A stretch of 64,000 nucleotides of DNA from DATFDN01 sp963767645. GTDB taxonomy: Bacteria > Pseudomonadota > Alphaproteobacteria > Acetobacterales > Acetobacteraceae. This document shows positions 18,252 to 28,029 of this stretch, one piece after another. Where the stretch lies: positions 1 to 64,000 of the forward strand of contig CAVYEW010000008.1 of the NCBI GenBank assembly GCA_963767645.1, in the 5' to 3' direction. Position numbers and translations under genes: made by a program. Within the stretch, counting starts at the first letter, position 1, and each line of letters begins with the position of its first letter. The notes beneath the pieces are model-generated. The model was not told the DNA's origin and did no database searches. It saw nothing but the letters and a program-made list of their open reading frames with translations.

Positions 18252-19627
18252 GCGGGGGCAAGCTCCTCGGTGAGGGTTCCTGAGAGAGAGTTGGGGAGCG
18301 CGGCAACGATCTTCACCGGGCACTCGGCGCCGATCAGCGTTTCCGGGCCGCTGAGATGCACCGGCTGGAGGTAGGGAGAACGTCCGGCGATCTGGCCCGG
18401 ATGCCGTCCGGGCCCGGTGAACAGCACCGTCATGGTGCGGCCGACGCAGCCTTGAGCGAACCGCGCCTGCTGGGCGCGCAGCAGCGTCTGCAACGCCTGC
18501 AGGCGGCGGTCCTTCTCCGCCTCGGGCACCTGGCCCGGAGCATTGGCGGCGGGCGTGCCGGGGCGGGCGGAGTATTTGAAGCTGAATGCCTGGGCGAAGC
18601 CGACCGCCTCCACCAGCGCCATCGTCGCCGCGAAGTCAGCATCGGTCTCGCCGGGGTGGCCCACGATGAAGTCCGACGACAGCGCGATATCCGGCCGGGC
18701 CGCACGGAGCTGGTCCACGATGCGGAGATAGTCCGCCGCGCGATGCCGCCGGTTCATCGCGGCCAGCAGCCGATCCGATCCGGACTGCACCGGCAGATGC
18801 AGGAAGGGCATCAGGCTCGGCAGGTCGCGATGCGCGGCGATCAGCTCCTGGTCCATGTCCCTGGGATGGGAGGTTGCGTAGCGCAACCGCCCGACGCCGG
18901 GAAGCTCGCCGAGCGTGCGCAGCAGGCGGGCGAGGGTCCAGATCCGCCCGTCCGGCCCTTCGCCGTGCCAGGCATTCACGTTTTGGCCAAGCAGGGTGAT
19001 TTCCCGCGCGCCCTGGGCGATCAGCCGCCGCGCCTCGGCGATCACGCCCGAAGCGGGCCGGCTCTGCTCGGCGCCGCGGGTGTAGGGCACCACGCAGAAG
19101 CTGCAGAACTTGTCGCAGCCTTCCTGGATGGCGAGGAACGCCGTCACCCCCTGCGGCGCCGCGACCTCGGGCAGGAAGTCGAACTTCGCCTCGGGCGGGA
19201 ACTCCGTGTCGATCACGGCATGCGCCGCGCGGGCGGCGCGCGCCACCATCTCCGGCAGGCGATGATAGGTCTGCGGGCCGAGCACGATGTCCACGAACGG
19301 GGCGCGGGCAAGAATCTGCTCGCCCTCGGCCTGCGCCACGCAGCCGGCCACCGCCAGGATCATGCGCCCCCCGGCCTCCTCCTGCCGTTCCTTCAGGGCG
19401 CGCAGGCGTCCCAGCTCGGAGAACACCTTCTCGGCCGCCCGGTCGCGGATATGGCAGGTGTTGAGGATCACCATATCCGCCCCGTCCGCCACCGGGCTCG
19501 GCGCGAAGCCGATCGGGGCCAGCACGTCGGCCATGCGGGCGCTGTCGTACACGTTCATCTGGCAACCCCAGGTGATGACGTGCAAGCGCTTGCGCGCGGT
19601 GGTGTCGTTCGGTGCGGTCCCGGTCAT
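18248..19627 (-). CDS. miaB: tRNA-2-methylthio-N6-dimethylallyladenosine synthase MiaB
   Basis: A 459-residue radical-SAM methylthiotransferase that modifies position 37 of tRNAs reading UNN codons. The N-terminal UPF0004 domain carries its three cluster cysteines in WGCQMNVYDS, NTCHIRDRAAEKVFSELG and VAGCVAQAEG. The radical-SAM motif is CDKFCSFCVVPYTRG. A TRAM-like domain ends the protein (VLFTGPGRHPGQIAGRSPYL). It heads the overlapping run miaB-phoH-ybeY-corC. Confidence 0.97.
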
Positions 19628-19783
19628 CCTCAGCGCTCCGCCGATCCGCGCCGGGTCAGCCCGGAGCGGGGAGGCGGAGACATCGTCGGAGATATCCGAG
19701 CGGTCAAGCGCACATGGGTGGCAGCGGTCCCCTGATCCTGGGCCATGCTGCCACGAAGGGCCGGCGCTTTGTCAACCACCCTC

Positions 19784-20746
19784 TCATGCCGTCGCCGCCC
19801 GCCCCTCTGCCGCGCTAGGGGCGCCCTGCGGCTGTGTGCCCCCGATCGGCGCCGCCGGCCGGTTCTGGCGCAAGGTCGCGGCGCCGTCGGCGACGATCCG
19901 CCAGACCTCCCGGGACAGGGTCTTGCGATCCGGCTGCTCGCGCGGATCGATCGGCCGATGCAGCAGCACGCTGGCGCGCAGCCCTCCATAGCGGGCCAGG
20001 CGCCAGTAGTGGGAGGCGATGTCCATATCGCCGTACCAGGCGAACAGCGGCCGGGTCATGCGGTTCGCGGGCAGGCCGGCCAGCCGGTCGTAGACGATCG
20101 ACACCGGCTGCACGATCGGCGGCTCCGCACCGGCAGCGAGGGCGAAGAACGAGGCCCGGAAGTTCATGACCCGCGAGCCGTCCGACGTGGTGCCCTCCGG
20201 GAACAGGATCAGGTTGTCGCCCCGGGCCATGACCGCACGCATCGCCTCGATCTCGCGCGCCATCGGACCGGCGCGGCGGGAGATGAAGACCGTGCGGCCG
20301 AGCCGCGCCACGGTGCCGATAAGCGGCCATCGCCCCACCTCTCCTTTGGAGACGAAGCAGGCCGGCAGCACGCCGCCGAGTACCGGGATGTCGAGCCATG
20401 AGCTGTGGTTCGACACGAACAGCACCGGGCGGCCGGCGGCGGACAGCACCGGGTCGCCGATCACCCGCACCTGCATCCCCAAAACCCGGCAGAACAGCGC
20501 CCAATAGAGACGCGCGAAGCGCACCTTGCCGGAGCCGCGCAGGCAGAGCAGCAGGCTCTGCACGAGCATCGAGACCAGCGTCAGCAGCAGCAGGCCCACG
20601 AGCCGCCGAATGGCGCGCACGCTGCCGAGGACAGGCGCGGAGCCGGCGCCGTCCAGCCAGGCCGGCCCCATTGTCTCGGCCCCGGTCTCGACGAATTCGG
20701 ACGGGCGCATGGTGGACGGGCGAAGTCGGCGGGGCGCTCGGCGCAT
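19784..20746 (-). CDS. plsC: 1-acyl-sn-glycerol-3-phosphate acyltransferase (PlsC family)
   Basis: A membrane-associated lysophosphatidate acyltransferase. A hydrophobic segment (LVGLLLLTLVSMLVQSLLLC) anchors it, then NHSSWLDIPVL gives the HX4D catalytic motif and LFPEGTTSDGSR the glycerol-phosphate binding motif. The start is uncertain: ATG at 20746 gives 320 residues and ATG at 20710 gives 308; neither has a strong ribosome-binding site. The frame runs on upstream to 21106 but that part is antisense to tamA and implausible. The C-terminus (AAPIGGTQPQGAP) is Ala/Pro-rich. Confidence 0.9.
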   Translation of the reverse strand: MRRAPRRLRPSTMRPSEFVETGAETMGPAWLDGAGSAPVLGSVRAIRRLVGLLLLTLVSMLVQSLLLCLRGSGKVRFARLYWALFCRVLGMQVRVIGDPVLSAAGRPVLFVSNHSSWLDIPVLGGVLPACFVSKGEVGRWPLIGTVARLGRTVFISRRAGPMAREIEAMRAVMARGDNLILFPEGTTSDGSRVMNFRASFFALAAGAEPPIVQPVSIVYDRLAGLPANRMTRPLFAWYGDMDIASHYWRLARYGGLRASVLLHRPIDPREQPDRKTLSREVWRIVADGAATLRQNRPAAPIGGTQPQGAPSAAEGRAATA

Positions 20747-20842
20747 GAGGTGGAGATATTTATCAGATTGGGCGGGCTGATGGCACAGGCGTGATGCTTC
20801 GGTGGTGTTCCGGCGGCAGCCTGATGGCGCTAAGTTCATTGC

Positions 20843-22690
20843 ATGAGGCGCGTCCCTCGCCTGGCCCGTGGATGCGCGGCTCTGCTCTTCGGGGTATTGG
20901 TTGCCGCGCTCGCGTATAGGTTCGGCGTGGCCGCCGACCCGCAACCCTACACTGTCGAGATCGCGAAGATCCCAGATAGCGCGCTCAACGCGGCGCTGAC
21001 CGGCTCCTCGGAGCTGGAGTCGCTGCGCCAGAAGGCTCCCGTCGGCCCGTTCGCGCTCCTGGCGCGCGCGCGCCAGGACCGCGACCGATTCCTGACTGCC
21101 TTGCACAGCCTGGGCTACTACAAGGGCGCGGTGTCGGTGGCCGTCAACGGGCGCCCGCTGGATGCGCCGGGCTTGGCCGACTTGCTGCGCTCCGCGCCCG
21201 CCAGCCCGCCGGCAAAGGTATCGGTGACAGTAACGCCGGGTCCGCAGTTCCGCATCCGGGAGGTGCGGCTGGCCGGCGTCTATCCCGCCGGTCTGACGAC
21301 CGCGGCCAAGCTGGCCCGCGGCGATCCCGCGATCGCGGCGCAGGTGGTGGCGGCCCGCGACCGGCTGCTCTCGTCATTGCGCGACAATGGTTACGCCCTC
21401 GCCAGGGTCGATCTCGAACCGGCGACTCTGTATCCGGCGCAGGATGCAATGGATGTGACGTTCAAGGTCGAGAGCGGGCCGCGGGTCGCCCTCGGGCCAA
21501 TCCGCTTCCAAGGGCTCGACGGGGTCAACGAGACCTTCGTGCGCAGGCGGCTGCTGGTTCATCAGGGCGAGCAGTTCAGCGCCAGCGCCCTCGGCCGGGC
21601 CCGCGCCGACCTCGTGACGGTTCCGATCTTCGCCTCCGTCATGGCGGTCCCGGCGACCCAGCTCGATTCGCATGGGCAGTTGCCGATCACGTTCTACGCA
21701 ACCGAGCGTCCAGGCCATGCGGTGGATGTCGGCGTCTCCTACGCGACCGACCTCGGGCTGGGACTGACTGGCGGCTGGCACGACCGAAACCTGTTCGGCA
21801 ACGCCGAACAGCTCAATCTCACGGCGGCCTTCCAGGCCGGCGGCAACTCCCAGATCCGCCCCGGCTACAAGGTCAACGCGCAGTTCATCAAGCCCGACTT
21901 CCTGCGGCGCGACCAGTCGCTGGAGGCCAATCTCGGGGCGGTGAAGCAGTCACTGATCGCCTACGATCAGGAGGCGCTGCTCGAATCCGTCGCGATCAGC
22001 CGGGTGCTGTCCGATCATTGGCGCGGCAGCATCGGCCTCTCGGGCGAGCAGGAGCGGATCACCCAGGAGGGCGTGACCCGACCCTACAACCTGCTGGGCT
22101 TGCCTCTTTCGCTGCGCTACGACGATACAAACAGCCTGCTAAATCCGACGCATGGCATTCGCGGCGCCCTTCTCGTCACACCCGAACGGTCCCTCACCGG
22201 CATCCAGTCGAACTTCGTGCTAACGCAGCTGTCCGGCTCCACCTATCTCGACGTGACCGGGAGCGGACGCACCGTCGTCGCGCTGCGCGGCTTGCTGGGC
22301 GATGCCTTCGGCGTGGACACGTTCAGCCTGCCTCCCGATCAGCGATTTTATGCCGGCGGCAGCGGCACCGTGCGCGGCTATCGCTACCAGTCGGTCGGCC
22401 CGCAATTCCCGGACGGGAAGCCGGCTGGCGGCACGCGGATCACCGCCGGCACGATCGAACTGCGTCAGCGCGTGTATTCGAGCTTCGGGTTCTCGGTCTT
22501 CACCGATGCCGCGAGGGTGGCGGGCGCGAACGCGCGCGGGCTGGGCGGCAAATACGCTGTCGGCGCCGGGGCAGGGGTATTCTACTACACCCCGATCGGG
22601 CCGATTCGGCTGGAGGGCGCGGTTCCCCTGGTCCGGCTGCCGAACAGCGGGGCGTTCGAGATCTATGTAGGGCTGGGGCAGGCGTTCTGA
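20843..22690 (+). CDS. tamA: TamA, outer-membrane BamA-family translocation subunit
   Basis: A 615-residue Omp85-family protein of the translocation and assembly module. A signal-anchor-like segment (GCAALLFGVLVAALAYRF) leads into POTRA-like repeats (LHSLGYYKGAVSV, FRIREVRLAG, LGPIRFQGLDGVNE). From about residue 270 an outer-membrane barrel follows, with the Omp85 motif region YAGGSGTVRGYRYQSVGP and a C-terminal strand ending in Phe (EIYVGLGQAF). It overlaps tamB as ATGA, the standard tamA-tamB arrangement. Confidence 0.92.
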   Translation: MRRVPRLARGCAALLFGVLVAALAYRFGVAADPQPYTVEIAKIPDSALNAALTGSSELESLRQKAPVGPFALLARARQDRDRFLTALHSLGYYKGAVSVAVNGRPLDAPGLADLLRSAPASPPAKVSVTVTPGPQFRIREVRLAGVYPAGLTTAAKLARGDPAIAAQVVAARDRLLSSLRDNGYALARVDLEPATLYPAQDAMDVTFKVESGPRVALGPIRFQGLDGVNETFVRRRLLVHQGEQFSASALGRARADLVTVPIFASVMAVPATQLDSHGQLPITFYATERPGHAVDVGVSYATDLGLGLTGGWHDRNLFGNAEQLNLTAAFQAGGNSQIRPGYKVNAQFIKPDFLRRDQSLEANLGAVKQSLIAYDQEALLESVAISRVLSDHWRGSIGLSGEQERITQEGVTRPYNLLGLPLSLRYDDTNSLLNPTHGIRGALLVTPERSLTGIQSNFVLTQLSGSTYLDVTGSGRTVVALRGLLGDAFGVDTFSLPPDQRFYAGGSGTVRGYRYQSVGPQFPDGKPAGGTRITAGTIELRQRVYSSFGFSVFTDAARVAGANARGLGGKYAVGAGAGVFYYTPIGPIRLEGAVPLVRLPNSGAFEIYVGLGQAF

Positions 22691-25600
22691 TGCGATCGAA
22701 GCGCGGGGTCGCAGCTACGGTGATGGTCCTGCTCGCCCTGGTTGTCCGCGCCGCACCGGCTCGGGCGGCGTTGCTTGATCGGCTGCTCGGCTGGGTCAGC
22801 AGCTCGATCAGCACCCAAGGGCTGTCGATCCACTGGGGCGGTACGCTCACCGCCCAATCGCTCGAGCTGCGCGATGCGCAGGGCACCTACGCCACGCTCG
22901 ACGGCGTGCGGATCGTCTGGTCGCCGCTCGCCCTGATCCATCGCGACATCCTGGTCGATCACCTGGAGGTCGATAAGGCCGACATCGCCCGCCTGCCGGC
23001 GAGTTCGGGCGGCTCGTCCGGCAGCGGCCTGCCCAGCAAGCTCAGCGTCAAGGCGCTGGAGATAAAGCAGGTAGTGCTTGAAAAGCCGGTACTCGGCGCC
23101 GCCGCCACGCTGCATGTCAGCGGCGCGGGCTCGCGCGATGCCGCCGCCGCTGCCGCTCGGCTTCAACTCGACGCCGAGCGGCTTGACGGGAGCGGGACAT
23201 ACGACATCGCCGGGCAGATGAACGCCGCCGGCGCGAACGCGCAAATCACCGCCAAGGAAAGCGCGCGCGGGCTGATCGCCACCGTAGCCGGTGTCCCCGA
23301 GATCGGTCCGATCGACCTTTCCGTCGCAATCAGCGGCCCCGAGACGGCGCTCGGCACGCAGATTGCGCTCGCCGCCGGTCAGCTGCGGGCCGAGGCGCGC
23401 GGTCAGGTGGACCTGTCCGGGCGTACCCTGGCCCTGCATGTGGATGCGAATGCCCCGGCAATGGCGCCCCGCGCCGATCTCGGATGGCAGTCGGTGTCGC
23501 TGAAGGCGGACGTGAACGGCGCGTTCGCCACGCCCGACGTCAATGCCGCGCTGCGCGCCGATCGGCTGCACGCCGGAGAGGCAGGGGCGCAGGCGGTGGT
23601 GCTGGATGTGAGCGGCAACAAGGGATTTGTGCGGCTATCCGGCCAACTGGACGGGGTGACAGTGCCGGGCAAGCAGCCCGATATCCTCGCCGCCGCGCCG
23701 CTGCGCCTCGATGCGGAGGCCAGGCTGTCCGAGCCGGGAAGGCCGGTTCAGTTCGCGCTGCGCCACCCGCTTCTAGAGGCGGGCGGGACGGCGCAGCTCG
23801 ATGCCGAGCAGGGCAGTCTTCAAGTTACCATGCCCGATCTGGCGCCGTTCGCGGCCGCAGCCGGGGAGCCGCTCCAGGGCCGCGCCGCCTTCCACTTGAC
23901 GGCGGCGCGGCAGCAAGACGGTGCGTTCGTACTCAATCTGGACGGGTCTCTGGGCGTCACCGGCGGGCGGGCGCCCGTGCCGGCTTTGGTGGGGGAGGGC
24001 GCGCGGCTCGAGATAGCGGCCTCGGTGCAGGGCGGGGCGGTCGCCCTTTCCCGCCTGGCCTTCAACGGCCAGGATCTGTCGCTTTCCGCCAACGGTTCCC
24101 TGTCCTCGGCGCGCGTTGATCTGAGCTTCGCGGCCGCGCTGGCCCGGCTGAACCCGGTCGATCCACGGCTGGAGGGCGCGCTGCATGCCGATGGCCGGGT
24201 TGCCGGCGCGACCAAGGACTTGGCGCTGGCGGTCACGCTAGGAGGCAAGGTCAGCGCCGTCGGGCATGTCTCCGATCCCTTCACCGCCCATCTAGACGCG
24301 CACGGGCTGCCCACCGCTCCCGTGGGCAGCGTGACGGCTCAAGGTGCCCTGCTGGGCGCGCCGATCAACGTGGCGGTGGCCGGCGGGCGAGCGGCGGACG
24401 GCGCGCTCCAGGCACATATCGAGCGCGCCGACTGGAAAAGTCTCGCCGCGTCCGGCGCGGTGGATTTGCCGGCTGGCGCAACGCTGCCGCAGGGGCAGCT
24501 GCGCCTGACGATTGGCAGCCTGGTTGATTTCGCGCCGCTGCTTGGGCGCCCGATTACCGGCGCCGCCGCCGCCACGCTGGACGCCACCGCGGCGTCCTGG
24601 CGGCTCGACGCGCAGGCGACCGACGCGGGCGAGCCGGGCAGAGCCTCGATCGGCAAGGCCGCGCTGCAACTTACGCTCGACCACCCTTCGAGCACACCGC
24701 TGGTGGATGGGCAATTGAGCATCGATGGCGTGAAGACCAGCGGCGTCTCCGGCTCTGCGCGATTGGGGGCAAACGGGCCAGTGGATGCGCTCGCCCTGAC
24801 GCTCGCCGCCGATCTCACGAATCTGAATGGAGCGCCGGCGCGGCTGACGGGAAAGGGCATGGCGGATGCCCCGGCCCGTCAGCTCGCGCTGTCCGACTTC
24901 GCCGCTGCCTGGAAGGGACAGACCTTACGCCTTCTTGCCCCGGTTCGGCTCGGCTTCGCGCAAGGGGTCGAGATCGATGCGCTGCGGCTCGGGATACAAA
25001 AGGCGGTGATCGAGGTGAACGGCCGGGTCGGGCAGACGCTCGATCTGAGCGCGCGTGCCTGCGACGTGCCCGCCAGCCTCGCCGCACTCGTCTCTCCCAG
25101 CCTCGACCTGACCGGGACATTGAACGCCGAGGCGCGGCTGGGCGGGAGTACGGCTGCGCCTACTGGCACGATCCGGGCGCGGGCCGCGGGGCTGGGACTG
25201 GGCACCCCGCAGGCGCGCGCGCTGCCGGCAGCCGAGGTGACGGCGGCCGTGGACTTGCAGGGAGATTCGGCACGCATCGACCTCCGGGCCAGGGCCGGAG
25301 CATCTCACCTGACGGTGGCGGGCCGCACGGGGCTTGCCACCACCACGCCCGTTGACCTGCACGCCGATGGCAACCTTGACCTTGCGGCTGCCGACCCGTT
25401 GCTCGGGGCCGGGGAACGGGTCGCCGGGCGGGTGACGCTCGCCGCCGCTATCGCTGGAACCGCCGCCAAGCCGGAGGGTACGCTCCGCGCGGACGCGTCC
25501 GGGGTACGCTTCCTGACCGGACCGGCCGCCGGGCTGCCGCCGGCCGGTCTGACGGCCCGCGTCGCCCTCCAGGGCACGCGCGCGCGCCTCGATACACGGC

Positions 25601-26973
25601 TGAACGCCGGCGCTTCGCACCTGGCCGTGGCGGGAACCGCCGGCTTGTCGCGGGATGGCGCGCTCGATCTGCGCACGACAGGAAGGCTCGACCTTGCGAT
25701 CGTTAACCCGATCCTGCTGGCAAGTGGCGAGGCGGCGCGTGGCACCCTCGCGGTCGATGCCGCAGTGGGCGGCACGCTCGCCGCGCCGCGCGTGACAGGC
25801 GGCGCGACGCTCACGGGCGGGGATGTGCGCGACTATGCCGCGGGCGTCCATCTGAGCGATGTTGCTGCCCGGCTTGCTGCCGATGGCGAGACGGTGCGCC
25901 TGGTGTCCCTCACCGCGCGCGCAGGCCAGGGCACGATGGGCGCACGCGGCAGCGTCGATCTGCGGGCGCCCGGGCTGCCAATCGCTGTAGCAGTCACGGC
26001 TCGGGACGCGACACCGATCTCCAGCGACCTGCTGACCGCCACCTTGAGCGCCGACCTCGCGATGACCGGCCAGCTGGAGGGCACGGTCACGTTGGGCGGA
26101 CGGGTCGATGTGCGAAGCGCCACGATCCAGGTGCCGAACCGGCTGCCCGCTTCGGTGGTGACGATCCCGGTGCGCATCGCCGGCGCTCCTCTGCCGACGC
26201 CAGCCAAGCCACGCAAATTGCTGGCCGAGATCGCGCTGAACCTGACGGTGGCGGCGCCACAGCAGATCTTCGTGCGCGGACGGGGCGTGAATGCGGAGCT
26301 GGGTGGAACGCTCCGGATTGCCGGCACCACCAATGCGATGCGGACCCTGGGCGGGTTCAAGCTGATCCGCGGCTCGTTCAATCTGGTCGGCAACACGCTG
26401 AACTTCGATTCCGGCGACATCGACTTCAACGGCGCCAGCGTCACCGATCCGGCGCTCCACCTGGTCGCTACCTCGGTCGGATCGAACATGATCGCGACCC
26501 TGACCGTCTCCGGGACCGCGCGTGATCCGAAGGTGGAGCTGAGCAGCGTCCCGTCGCTGCCGCAGGACCAGATCCTGGCGCAGCTCCTGTTTCATACCAA
26601 CGCCGGCGCGCTCAGCCCCTTCCAGCTCGCCGGCATCGCCGCCGCGTTGGCCGAGATCAGCGGGCAGGGCTCGAGTCTGACGAACCCGCTGCAAGGCTTG
26701 CAGAACGCGCTCGGCCTCGACCAACTCGGGATCGGGACGGGTGCGAACGGCCAGGCGACCTTGCAGGCCGGGCGGTATCTGACCCGACGCATCTATGTGG
26801 GCGCGCAGCAGGCGACGGGCGGGGCCGGCGCACAGGCGACGGTTCAGGTCGATCTGGCGAAGGGCCTGAAGCTGAACGCCACGGCGGGCAACGGCGAGAC
26901 CACCTCGGCGATCGGCGCGACCGGGGAGAGCAATGGGGCGAGTGTTGGGGTGACGTATCAGTTCCAGTATTGA
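22690..26973 (+). CDS. tamB: TamB, translocation/assembly module inner-membrane subunit
   Basis: A 1427-residue AsmA-like/TamB protein that spans the periplasm as a long beta-taco and works with TamA in envelope biogenesis and phospholipid transport. ATG at 22690 is set by the ATGA overlap with tamA and starts a signal anchor (GVAATVMVLLALVVRAAP). The middle is long, Ala/Leu/Gly-rich and repetitive. The C-terminal DUF490 region is recognisable (RGSFNLVGNTLNFDSGDIDF, then DQILAQLLFHTNAGALSPFQ) and the end QFQY fits. The repetitive composition creates long antisense frames that are not genes. Confidence 0.93.
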   Translation: MRSKRGVAATVMVLLALVVRAAPARAALLDRLLGWVSSSISTQGLSIHWGGTLTAQSLELRDAQGTYATLDGVRIVWSPLALIHRDILVDHLEVDKADIARLPASSGGSSGSGLPSKLSVKALEIKQVVLEKPVLGAAATLHVSGAGSRDAAAAAARLQLDAERLDGSGTYDIAGQMNAAGANAQITAKESARGLIATVAGVPEIGPIDLSVAISGPETALGTQIALAAGQLRAEARGQVDLSGRTLALHVDANAPAMAPRADLGWQSVSLKADVNGAFATPDVNAALRADRLHAGEAGAQAVVLDVSGNKGFVRLSGQLDGVTVPGKQPDILAAAPLRLDAEARLSEPGRPVQFALRHPLLEAGGTAQLDAEQGSLQVTMPDLAPFAAAAGEPLQGRAAFHLTAARQQDGAFVLNLDGSLGVTGGRAPVPALVGEGARLEIAASVQGGAVALSRLAFNGQDLSLSANGSLSSARVDLSFAAALARLNPVDPRLEGALHADGRVAGATKDLALAVTLGGKVSAVGHVSDPFTAHLDAHGLPTAPVGSVTAQGALLGAPINVAVAGGRAADGALQAHIERADWKSLAASGAVDLPAGATLPQGQLRLTIGSLVDFAPLLGRPITGAAAATLDATAASWRLDAQATDAGEPGRASIGKAALQLTLDHPSSTPLVDGQLSIDGVKTSGVSGSARLGANGPVDALALTLAADLTNLNGAPARLTGKGMADAPARQLALSDFAAAWKGQTLRLLAPVRLGFAQGVEIDALRLGIQKAVIEVNGRVGQTLDLSARACDVPASLAALVSPSLDLTGTLNAEARLGGSTAAPTGTIRARAAGLGLGTPQARALPAAEVTAAVDLQGDSARIDLRARAGASHLTVAGRTGLATTTPVDLHADGNLDLAAADPLLGAGERVAGRVTLAAAIAGTAAKPEGTLRADASGVRFLTGPAAGLPPAGLTARVALQGTRARLDTRLNAGASHLAVAGTAGLSRDGALDLRTTGRLDLAIVNPILLASGEAARGTLAVDAAVGGTLAAPRVTGGATLTGGDVRDYAAGVHLSDVAARLAADGETVRLVSLTARAGQGTMGARGSVDLRAPGLPIAVAVTARDATPISSDLLTATLSADLAMTGQLEGTVTLGGRVDVRSATIQVPNRLPASVVTIPVRIAGAPLPTPAKPRKLLAEIALNLTVAAPQQIFVRGRGVNAELGGTLRIAGTTNAMRTLGGFKLIRGSFNLVGNTLNFDSGDIDFNGASVTDPALHLVATSVGSNMIATLTVSGTARDPKVELSSVPSLPQDQILAQLLFHTNAGALSPFQLAGIAAALAEISGQGSSLTNPLQGLQNALGLDQLGIGTGANGQATLQAGRYLTRRIYVGAQQATGGAGAQATVQVDLAKGLKLNATAGNGETTSAIGATGESNGASVGVTYQFQY

Positions 26974-26989
26974 GGCGGGGTAGCAGTTG

Positions 26990-27070
26990 CGGCCCCTTCC
27001 CCCGGCCCCGCAAGGGGAGGGGGAGTCGCCCGCTTCATTCCCCCCCTTGCGGGAGGGGATGGGGAGGGTG
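26990..27070. repeat. Inverted-repeat-rich C/G tract between convergent tamB and nusG
   Basis: Between the two convergent stops lie C-rich and G-rich blocks: CCCCTTCCCCC then CAAGGGGAGGGGG, and CCCCCCCTTGCGGGAGGGG directly after. They can form one or two imperfect hairpins. This may act as a bidirectional terminator or be a REP-like element; there is no clear U-run on either side. Confidence 0.45.
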
Positions 27071-27108
27071 AAACGGCGTGCCAGCGCGGTGAGCCTGAAG
27101 GGCTTCTA

Positions 27109-27639
27109 CTACACCTTCTCCACCTGGCCGTATTCCAGCTCCACCGGCGTCGAGCGGCCGAAGATGGAGACGCTGACCTTTACCCGGCCCTTCTCCTCGT
27201 CCACCTCCTCGACAGTGCCGTTGAAGCTGGTGAACGGGCCGTCCGCGACGCGCACCTGCTCGCCCACTTCGAACAGGATGGAAGGGCGTGGATGTTCCAC
27301 GCCCTCCTGCGTTTGCTTCATGATCCGCTCAGCCTCGGCCTCGGTGATGGGAGAGGGACGGTTGCGGGTGCCCAGGAAGCCAGTCACCTTTGGCGTGTTC
27401 TTGACCAGGTGCCAGGCCTCGTCGGTCAGGTCCATCTTCACCAGCACGTAGCCAGGAAAGAACTTGCGCTCGGCATTGATCTTCTGGCCGCGCCGCATCT
27501 CGACCACCTCCTCAGAGGGCACCAGCACCTCCTCGAACTGATCGCTCAGCCCCTTCTGGGCGGCCTGCTCCCTGATCTGCTCGGCGATCTTCTTCTCGAA
27601 GCCCGAGTAGACATGGACCACGTACCAGCGCTTGGCCAT
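27109..27639 (-). CDS. nusG: Transcription termination/antitermination factor NusG
   Basis: A 176-residue NusG with the NGN domain (RWYVVHVYSGFEKKIAEQIR) and a C-terminal KOW domain (GEQVRVADGPFTSFNGTVEE, ending VELEYGQVEKV). It binds RNA polymerase and couples it to Rho or the ribosome. It follows secE by 16 bp. Unusually, no ribosomal protein genes follow: downstream is the convergent tamB gene. Confidence 0.97.
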   Translation of the reverse strand: MAKRWYVVHVYSGFEKKIAEQIREQAAQKGLSDQFEEVLVPSEEVVEMRRGQKINAERKFFPGYVLVKMDLTDEAWHLVKNTPKVTGFLGTRNRPSPITEAEAERIMKQTQEGVEHPRPSILFEVGEQVRVADGPFTSFNGTVEEVDEEKGRVKVSVSIFGRSTPVELEYGQVEKV

Positions 27640-27655
27640 CTTTGCCCTGTTCCCA

Positions 27656-27850
27656 TCAGCTCGCGGCGCCGAACATGGCGCGCACCGCTATGCTCACCGC
27701 CTCGTCGATGGCGAAGAAGAACGCCGCCGCCAGGGCCACCATGCCGACCACCAGCCCGGTTGTCACCAGCGTCTCCTTGCGGCTGGGCCAAGTTACCCGG
27801 CCGATTTCGGTCCGGACCTCGCGTACAAACTTCGCCGGATGCACCGCCAC
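27656..27850 (-). CDS. secE: Preprotein translocase subunit SecE
   Basis: A 64-residue protein with the conserved SecE amphipathic segment FVREVRTEIGRVTWPSRKET and a single membrane helix (TTGLVVGMVALAAAFFFAID). It is the short single-span alphaproteobacterial type. It lies between tRNA-Trp and nusG, the classic arrangement. Confidence 0.96.
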   Translation of the reverse strand: MAVHPAKFVREVRTEIGRVTWPSRKETLVTTGLVVGMVALAAAFFFAIDEAVSIAVRAMFGAAS

Positions 27851-27890
27851 TCGTTTGACCCCATCGTTTCAAGAAGAATTCCGCCGGCAC

Positions 27891-27967
27891 TGGCAGGGGT
27901 GGAGGGTCTCGAACCCCCAACCTCCGGTTTTGGAGACCGGCGCTCTAGCCAATTGAGCTACACCCCT
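27891..27967 (-). tRNA. tRNA-Trp (anticodon CCA)
   Basis: The minus strand reads AGGGGTGTAGCTCAATTGG, an anticodon stem-loop around CTCCAAAACC with anticodon CCA, the T-arm GGGGGTTCGAGACCC, and acceptor CACCCCT followed by G and an encoded CCA (27891-27893). It precedes secE on the same strand, 40 bp upstream. Confidence 0.95.
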
Positions 27968-28029
27968 GCACGCCAAAGCGGCTTCCGCCGCCGTGCAATC
28001 GGCGTAGAAAGGCCGCGTCGGCCCTGGTG

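Noticed and set aside
22018..22689. Upstream extension of the tamB frame
   Set aside because: It overlaps tamA in a different frame and has no protein character; the ATGA overlap at 22690 marks the real start.
24925..26724. A 599-codon open frame antisense to tamB
   Set aside because: Arg/Gly/Gln-rich composition without motifs; it is a by-product of the GC-rich repetitive tamB gene, which is well supported on the other strand.
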